From the NCBI GenBank assembly GCA_947243795.1, contig OX365935.1, forward strand, positions 496,001-560,000: a stretch of 64,000 bases of DNA, read 5' to 3'. Below the pieces are notes generated by a model. The model saw only the letters and a list, made by a program, of their open reading frames with translations, was not told the origin of the DNA and did no database searches. The stretch is from Saccharomyces uvarum (taxonomy: Eukaryota; Ascomycota; Saccharomycetes; Saccharomycetales; Saccharomycetaceae). Shown here in pieces: positions 58,223 to 64,000 of this stretch (position 1 is the stretch's first letter; each line of letters begins with the position of its first letter). Position numbers and translations under genes: made by a program.

Positions 58223-58614
58223 TGATTTCTGAGTCCAAACACTTTCTTTATTTTTAAAGTTTTCTTTTGTTTTCTTTTTTATACCTTTATCGACAATTTC
58301 ACCCCTTCTGTAACTTTATCTTTTCGCTTTTTAAATACGCCGGTTTAAGTTCCAACTGCTATTTACTTTACTTTCATTGCTTCTCTCTTTCTCTTTTATC
58401 TATATACCCGTTCGTTACAATATAATTCAAAAAGAACACCTTTACTTCGTTCAATCTGCTTGGCTTTCCAAGATACGGCCATGGGTGGGGCCTTTTACTC
58501 TTTTCAGAACAGATCTGGCTATTAGCTTGCACCTGCACTTACACCTGATAAAATACTTAAATCACGTGACAGTTATTTATTGTGTTTGTTTCTTATTTGC
58601 TTTATGTAATGTCT
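58223..58614. other. Convergent intergenic region SRL1-APC5
   Basis: 392 bp, T/C-rich on the plus strand. An ORF of 91 codons (58377-58652) runs into APC5 antisense and has no family. Nothing else recognised. Confidence 0.45.
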
Positions 58615-60651
58615 TCAATTCATTTGAACGTCCCTATCCTCTTCTGTGCTAAAAAACTTGAGCAGTTTGTCTACTTGCCCTCTCACAAGTGGGAACTCTA
58701 ATAGGCTGAACAAGTTACAGTCAACCAAGGATTTAGCTTCTTTACTTTTCCCTACTTGAATAAGAATTTCACACAATTTGATCAACAATATCACGCACCG
58801 TAAAGGATTACCTATCTCTTTGTATTTATCGATTAGTTGCATTATCTTCGGTAAACCTCTTAATCCTACGTTATTCAAAAGCAAAACCTCGACACTTTCG
58901 ATTTCGAATTTGAACCTCCAATTCGAATCCATTACTTCCTCACAACAATCTTTAATGTACTGGTTGATCAATTGCATACTTCTGTCGTAATCACCTATTC
59001 GTGTCAAGTACTTTACTCTTAAATATTTCAGTTTTGTTTTCTGTTCGTAATCTAGTTTAGGTGATTCTGATTTCAAAAGACTTTGCTTGACTTTTGCAAA
59101 ATCATCCTCCTCAAGTGATTTGAAAGCTGCTTTTATTTCTCGGTTTATAATATAATCGTCGTGATTCCTCAAAGATGAAGAGGGAGTTTGCAAAACATAT
59201 TTTTCATATACATCTGATATGGAACCATAGCCCAGTTCTTTCCAAAATTTTATTTCATATCCTAGTAGACTTTGGAAAAGATCGATGTTTTGAGACGGCA
59301 CATTCTGCAGCGATATAGCCATGAATTTTAAAAGTGAGTTGGAAACATCAATCGTCTTGGATTCCTTTACTATGGATAATAATGTTTCAAATTTATAGGC
59401 ATTACTGAAAATATTGGCATCTTCTACATCTGAACTATTTTTTAGATATTTTATGATCTGTTCCACAGTAATGTAGAACCTATTGGCATATTCCGGATGA
59501 ACCTCTATAAAGTTTATTATCCAAATCATAATCAAGTTCAATGTTTCCATATCTTTATTTTCTCTCGCAATTCTCGTAGCTTCTTCAAAGGAATTTATGG
59601 CTGCGTCACACTCATTGAAACTTGAATGGAAGGTTGCAAGACACAGCAGAGAAATATGGAAGTAGTTTTGTGAATTACCCGTTGACTTGTAGTCGAAATA
59701 ATTGTGCAATGAATCTAAAGCGGTTTGGTAACTATTCTCTTTGATAGCCTTCAAGTATTTTAAGATGAATACCAATGGAAATCTTGTAGCATCATTTAAC
59801 GAAAGCGTATTTAATAAACCGGAAACCAGTTCGTATTGCTCTTTATATGGCGTTTCACCGTCATCTGTATTATCCAACCAATTCATGATTTGCCAGTTAA
59901 CGATTGATTGCAAATGTTGGATAGAAATTAAAGTCCCATACACCTCCTCGTTCATGGTCTTTAAATTGACATCACCACTTCCATTAAAGCGCTGAAAGAA
60001 TTCCATCATATCTTGATCCTCCGCAGAAGTTTCATTGTCGGGCAAAAGACATTGTTTTATTTTTTGAACATGAATACTATCCTTAAATTCCAACCACAAT
60101 GAAGTTTTTTTGAAAACGGATTTGAAATTCTCCAAATTCATCCAAATCGTCTCTCTCATCTCAAAATCTCCAAATTGATACTTCCGTAAACAAGTTGTTA
60201 AAAACGTCCCTACAAAACTTGCCTTTGTAATTTGTCGTCTTGTTATTGTTGCACGCATTTTCATCGACCTATGGTTATTGACCAAACAGTTCTTTTCTAA
60301 ATCCATCATCAATCTATTGATTGAATCCAGCCCATCAATGGCTTCTAAATAGCCCATTAGTGTCAGGGCCACTTTGTTATTGTCCTCGTCATCCAGCAAT
60401 ATCCTTATTATGTGTTCCAGTACAGGCAATATAGGAGGTAGAACAGCAGATGCAGGCCGAAGATTACTATTATCCTTGAGTAGAGGGTTCCATTCTATTG
60501 ATGGCCTCGTGGGTGATATCAATCGGAGAAATACTTCTGTGGGCACCGCTATACCGTTATCTAGCGAGCAATGCACATGTATGAGGATCAATGTACATAG
60601 GTCGTACGGGGTAATGAAGTTAGTAATACCTAAAGGACCATAATCACTCAT
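58615..60651 (-). CDS. APC5: Anaphase-promoting complex subunit Apc5
   Basis: Scaffold subunit of the APC/C ubiquitin ligase, linking Apc1 and Apc4 to the TPR arm. 678 residues, all alpha-helical, with TPR-like repeats in the middle and C-terminal parts. Examples are [48 protein letters not shown] (about 325-375) and [22 protein letters not shown]. The N-terminus [19 protein letters not shown] matches the family. Slightly shorter than the 685 residues of S. cerevisiae. Confidence 0.94.
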   Translation of the reverse strand: MSDYGPLGITNFITPYDLCTLILIHVHCSLDNGIAVPTEVFLRLISPTRPSIEWNPLLKDNSNLRPASAVLPPILPVLEHIIRILLDDEDNNKVALTLMGYLEAIDGLDSINRLMMDLEKNCLVNNHRSMKMRATITRRQITKASFVGTFLTTCLRKYQFGDFEMRETIWMNLENFKSVFKKTSLWLEFKDSIHVQKIKQCLLPDNETSAEDQDMMEFFQRFNGSGDVNLKTMNEEVYGTLISIQHLQSIVNWQIMNWLDNTDDGETPYKEQYELVSGLLNTLSLNDATRFPLVFILKYLKAIKENSYQTALDSLHNYFDYKSTGNSQNYFHISLLCLATFHSSFNECDAAINSFEEATRIARENKDMETLNLIMIWIINFIEVHPEYANRFYITVEQIIKYLKNSSDVEDANIFSNAYKFETLLSIVKESKTIDVSNSLLKFMAISLQNVPSQNIDLFQSLLGYEIKFWKELGYGSISDVYEKYVLQTPSSSLRNHDDYIINREIKAAFKSLEEDDFAKVKQSLLKSESPKLDYEQKTKLKYLRVKYLTRIGDYDRSMQLINQYIKDCCEEVMDSNWRFKFEIESVEVLLLNNVGLRGLPKIMQLIDKYKEIGNPLRCVILLIKLCEILIQVGKSKEAKSLVDCNLFSLLEFPLVRGQVDKLLKFFSTEEDRDVQMN

Positions 60652-60878
60652 TTCCCTGATCGATTCTGATTTGTCTCCTTCTTTTTGGCTTCGGTGGCTT
60701 CGGTTCTGTGCTCTTCGATGAGATCGGCTAGGCTATTTTTTTTTGTTAGCGAAATAATGTAAAGACACAAATCATTCATAAACGTTATTGATCCTTTAAA
60801 ATTTGGAAAAAAATAGAAACACAGCGAAGATACTTCGATGCTTATATATATCAAATACAAATGCTCTAAATAATTGAT

Positions 60879-62216
60879 TTATTCTAGGTATCTATACGAG
60901 GTCAGAACCATCGCCTTGTTGGGTAGTCGTCCAGGCACAGGTAATAAAATTCTTAGTTTACGTCTCTTTTCATTAACTTCTGTGATCAAGGCAAACCCTA
61001 AGACAGGCGACTTAATCACTGTTGTTTGATCTGCTCTTTTTTCTGCGAATGTTATAGCTACAACTGCGTGCTGTAGATTACTTGGGGTTATTGTTACAGG
61101 AAACAGCTCCACCTTCCCAATCTCATTGTCGAAGACGTTACTAGGTTTCCAGATCGTGACGTCTTCATAATCGACACCAATTGCGTAAGGGCTTAGAGCT
61201 GTATTCAGTGAACCGTAAAAGTACTCTCTTATGGATAATCTCTGCACGGATCTCTTATATACATCATCAACGGAAGAGACACCATCTAAGTTGGGGATGA
61301 AAAAAATGTTATTGTTCCCTAATTCTGGACCAAACTCTTTTTTCATTTTCTCCCATAGAGGATCAGTTTCCGGGCATAGTGCTACCAAAATATTGGCGTT
61401 GAATTTCTTGATCATATGATGTAGTTCACCCAAGCCTTCATCCAATTGTGCTATTGATGGAGTATCAATGATGCACCCTGACCTTCTACTTTGTGGATCC
61501 ATATGTAACCTCTGACCGACTAATTGGCCCAACTGGTTTATGCACTCGAGATATAAGTCTTTGTTTTCATTGATTCTTTCCAGGCCAAAATTTTTGACCA
61601 TCGGCTGCTTATTATGCAGCAGTGTGGCACCACTGGTGAGACTCTGACCCCAAGTGGGCAGTTGTGCGTCAAGTATGTCTGATATCGGAGTGGCAGATAT
61701 GCATCCCGGTATGGTAAAAGTAGGCTGTTGAGGATCGAGGTTGATGTATAATGGCTGATAAGAGTTAAATTTTAGCGCGTACGAACATAACGTCCTTGAC
61801 AAGGAGGTTTTCCCACTTTGCGAGTCACCAACAATCATCACTCGAGGGCCCTCAAAACTGGACATTCTTATTTTCTCCAACATGAAGTGTAGATTATATA
61901 TATATTTCATAGTATGATTATGCTTTAGTAGAATCGCATTTGTCGTTAAATCCGGACATTTCCACACCAGTTCTGTTTCCTCAACAGCGTATACGGGAAA
62001 TTTCCAGCTCTGGAAAGTGTATTCCTCTTCTAGTGCCAATTCAGTGCCAAATATTTCAGCTATGCCTGAGTTCACCTTGATCATCAGTTTTGTTTCTGTT
62101 TTGAGTTCGATTTGCCAGTCGCTGCCTTTGGGAATAACCAATTTGTGCCATTCGTTATCACCAGTTATCAATTCTTCAGACGCGGTGTGCTCATCAATAC
62201 CAGGTAGAGTTGCCAT
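60879..62216 (-). CDS. CLP1: Clp1, subunit of pre-mRNA cleavage factor IA
   Basis: Binds Pcf11 and ATP in CF IA, which cleaves and polyadenylates pre-mRNA. 445 residues. The N-terminal beta-sandwich covers about 1-100. The P-loop is GDSQSGKTS at 130-138, in an RNA-kinase-like core that is inactive as a kinase in yeast. LYINLDPQQPTF (about 155-166) is a Walker-type segment. The C-terminal domain ends RLPNKAMVLTSYRYLE. It is followed by TUM1 on the same strand with a 240-bp gap. Confidence 0.97.
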   Translation of the reverse strand: MATLPGIDEHTASEELITGDNEWHKLVIPKGSDWQIELKTETKLMIKVNSGIAEIFGTELALEEEYTFQSWKFPVYAVEETELVWKCPDLTTNAILLKHNHTMKYIYNLHFMLEKIRMSSFEGPRVMIVGDSQSGKTSLSRTLCSYALKFNSYQPLYINLDPQQPTFTIPGCISATPISDILDAQLPTWGQSLTSGATLLHNKQPMVKNFGLERINENKDLYLECINQLGQLVGQRLHMDPQSRRSGCIIDTPSIAQLDEGLGELHHMIKKFNANILVALCPETDPLWEKMKKEFGPELGNNNIFFIPNLDGVSSVDDVYKRSVQRLSIREYFYGSLNTALSPYAIGVDYEDVTIWKPSNVFDNEIGKVELFPVTITPSNLQHAVVAITFAEKRADQTTVIKSPVLGFALITEVNEKRRKLRILLPVPGRLPNKAMVLTSYRYLE

Positions 62217-62454
62217 ATTTGTTACAAAGGTACTTTTTGCAGAAGTGTCCGATAGTTATTCTTTAATTCTTCTTGCTAAATCCTAAGGTCATTTTGTTAG
62301 AAATATCATATTGCTTTCTAAATTTTCATCTTACGGGCAAATAATGAAGGAGCATAGAGCAGGTCAAAAAGGGCAGTGTAAAATATACTGTTTTTTATAT
62401 TGGTGCATAGGAACACATATATGTAGCTATTTAAACCTAGAAATGAATTATATG

Positions 62455-63369
62455 TTAATCTCTGTTCTTAGCGATCAGCTTGGGGTCAGACTTTAAGACC
62501 CATTCGGTCCAAGACCCATCGTACAACTTAACATTCGGAACACCGGCTAACTCCAAACCTGTCTTGATGATGGCTCCGCTGACACCAGTCCCACAAGAGC
62601 AAATAGTTGGTTTAGTTGGGTCCAGAGTACACTGCAATTTTTTCAAAGCCTTTTCCACCGTGGCACGCATGGTTTCTTCATCTTCTGGATACACCTTGGT
62701 CTCCGGGTCTAGCAGTTCAGCATAAGGTAATGGCTGAGCACCTGGAATATGTCCAGATGAGATGTCTGGACGTGGTTCCGGTGCCGTACCTTCGAATCTG
62801 CCTAAGGCTCTTGCATCAAAAAAGTTGAATTTCTTGGCCAATTCACCGCTCTTCACCAATTCTAACATTTCGTCATAGTCTACAACTTCTTCATCCCTCA
62901 AATCCTTAGTAGATTCATAATGACTCTTTGGATAGGGAGAAAACGCGGTGACCGTTGTAGAGTCTAGGGGATAATTGAGTTCCTGGTACTTATTGAAATT
63001 GTTTAACAAGTACACTTGAGAGTGTCCCATCACTCCCAATGTCCAAGCACATCTTGGAGCACTAAAATTGCCAACTCGGTCGTAAACCACCAGAATATCA
63101 TCTTTCTGAACCCCCAAATTACTCATTGCATCGTTAAAAACCTCCTTTGGAGGGAACATATGTGGATAAGGCGACTTGGTGTCGCTGATGGCATCAATAT
63201 CGAAAAAGATAGAGTTTTCAATACGTGGCTTGGTCAGGAAATCCTGCTTGCTATCAAGCTTCCAAGTGGGCAAATACCATGTCGAATCCACCGGAATAAC
63301 TTTGTTAACCTTTTCGCTGGCTACTAACTTGACAAGCGCCTTTGGAGAAATAAGCTTAAATAATAGCAT
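62455..63369 (-). CDS. TUM1: Sulfurtransferase Tum1 (two rhodanese domains)
   Basis: Rhodanese protein that passes sulfur from Nfs1 to Uba4 for 2-thiolation of tRNA wobble uridines. Two rhodanese modules: an N-terminal inactive one (about 1-150, with DILVVYDRVGNFSAPRCAW) and a C-terminal active one (about 160-300). The catalytic loop is CSCGTGVSG with the persulfide Cys at about 259. 304 residues, the expected length, ending LIAKNRD. Confidence 0.96.
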   Translation of the reverse strand: MLLFKLISPKALVKLVASEKVNKVIPVDSTWYLPTWKLDSKQDFLTKPRIENSIFFDIDAISDTKSPYPHMFPPKEVFNDAMSNLGVQKDDILVVYDRVGNFSAPRCAWTLGVMGHSQVYLLNNFNKYQELNYPLDSTTVTAFSPYPKSHYESTKDLRDEEVVDYDEMLELVKSGELAKKFNFFDARALGRFEGTAPEPRPDISSGHIPGAQPLPYAELLDPETKVYPEDEETMRATVEKALKKLQCTLDPTKPTICSCGTGVSGAIIKTGLELAGVPNVKLYDGSWTEWVLKSDPKLIAKNRD

Positions 63370-63480
63370 TGAATATGCAGCCCACTTGTTGCACCGTAGT
63401 AGCTCTCTTGTATGTTTTCCTCTTTATCTTTTAAACGATTCTCTTGCCTTTTTTGCTCTAAGCTAAGCATTTTCCGAGCG

Positions 63481-63521
63481 AAAATTTTAAGAATCGATTT
63501 TAACAAAAGAGATGAGATGAG
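63481..63521 (+). promoter_or_regulatory. RRPE and PAC motifs upstream of TMA16
   Basis: AAAATTTT at 63481-63488 and GATGAGATGAG at 63511-63521 (two overlapping PAC cores, GATGAGAT), 70-110 bases before the TMA16 ATG. This is the standard promoter pair of ribosome-biogenesis genes and fits the role of Tma16 in 60S assembly. Confidence 0.65.
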
Positions 63522-63587
63522 CTTACGATGAACACTTATTCTGCGTTGGAAGGACGTTGAAACAGAAACTATTACGACAAGCCAATC

Positions 63588-64000
63588 ATGCCAGTTACCA
63601 AATCTTTATCTAAGTTGCAAAAGAACCTTTCCAAGAAGGGCAAAAGCGTTGCGGTTCATCCAAAAGGTAGAAAGTTCGAAAGACTGGTCAGGGCCACCAT
63701 GCGTGAAGATAAGATCGCCATTAAGAAGAAGTTGCACAATGATAAGAAAATCCACGAACTGACCCGGGTCAAGTTCATGCAAGACGTGGTAAACTCCAAT
63801 ACATTCAAGGACCAGCCAATATTCGACCACGCCCACACCAGAGAATTCATTCAAAGTTTCATTGAAAGAGATGATGTAGAATTGGAAGAACTAAGAAGCA
63901 AAAGGAGATCAAACAGACCACCAAGCAACAGACAGGTACAGCTACAACAAAGGAGGGAGCAAGAACTAAAGGAATTCCGTGGAGGGTTTCTTTGTCCCGA
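63588..64000 (+). CDS. TMA16: 60S biogenesis factor Tma16 (5' part, runs off window)
   Basis: Nucleolar protein bound to pre-60S particles. The ATG at 63588 starts MPVTKSLSKLQKNLSKKGK. 137 codons are visible of about 178 expected. The very basic sequence shows family blocks FMQDVVNS, IFDHAHTREFIQSFIERDD (about 75-93) and KRRSNRPPSNRQVQLQQRR. The frame is open to the end of the window. No intron signal was noticed. Confidence 0.95.
   Translation, partial: MPVTKSLSKLQKNLSKKGKSVAVHPKGRKFERLVRATMREDKIAIKKKLHNDKKIHELTRVKFMQDVVNSNTFKDQPIFDHAHTREFIQSFIERDDVELEELRSKRRSNRPPSNRQVQLQQRREQELKEFRGGFLCP

Overview
The window is nuclear DNA of a budding yeast of the genus Saccharomyces. Gene order and strands match, as I recall it, the right arm of S. 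cerevisiae chromosome XV from MGM1 (YOR211C) to TMA16 (YOR252W). The genes are compact and mostly intronless, intergenic regions are AT-rich, and nearly every protein is recognisable. It does not look like S. cerevisiae itself: many proteins differ by 5-20 percent from the S. cerevisiae sequences I remember (Dfr1 by roughly a fifth), and several lengths differ (Srl1, Her1, Sas5, Kin4, Wtm2). I read it as another member of the Saccharomyces sensu stricto group and cannot name the species. I saw no LTR element, LINE, subtelomeric repeat or CRISPR array.

Layout. 0-9 kb: 5' part of MGM1(-), STE4(+), SAS5(-), SPR2(-), AIM41(-), RUD3(-). 9-18 kb: RFC1(+), STE13(-), RCN2(+), MCT1(-). 18-28 kb: ODC2(+), the H/ACA snoRNA snR35(-), DSC3(+), RPB8(-), ISU2(-), HER1(+), MCP1(-). 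28-38 kb: an isolated TFIIIC B-box locus, the tandem duplicates WTM2 and WTM1(+), MKK1(+), MGE1(+), KIN4(+). 38-47 kb: intron-containing RPL33B(-), the intron-containing U3 snoRNA gene SNR17A(+), DFR1(+), HES1(+), YOR238W(+), and ABP140(+), which is read through a +1 ribosomal frameshift. 47-64 kb: MET7(+), SSP2(-), PUS7(-), ESA1(+), DGA1(-), ENV9(-), SRL1(+), APC5(-), CLP1(-), TUM1(-), and the 5' part of TMA16(+).

The genes do not form one pathway, but themes recur. Ribosome and RNA work: RPL33B, U3, snR35, PUS7, TMA16, ABP140, TUM1, CLP1, RPB8. Mitochondria: MGM1, AIM41, MCT1, ODC2, ISU2, MCP1, MGE1. Signalling, mating and sporulation: STE4, STE13, MKK1, KIN4, RCN2, SSP2, SPR2. Chromatin: SAS5, ESA1, WTM1, WTM2. 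Lipids and membranes: HES1, DGA1, ENV9, HER1, DSC3, RUD3. Folate: DFR1 and MET7.

Start codons were checked in the DNA. RFC1, MCP1, PUS7, YOR238W and MET7 have open reading upstream of the first ATG, reached only through near-cognate TTG codons, so I start them at the ATG. I found no wholly new biological system. The items most worth a second look are the TFIIIC-only site, the hairpin-rich GC block between RPL33B and U3, the altered MET7 5' end, the conserved ABP140 frameshift, and the long antisense ORF inside the RPL33B intron.
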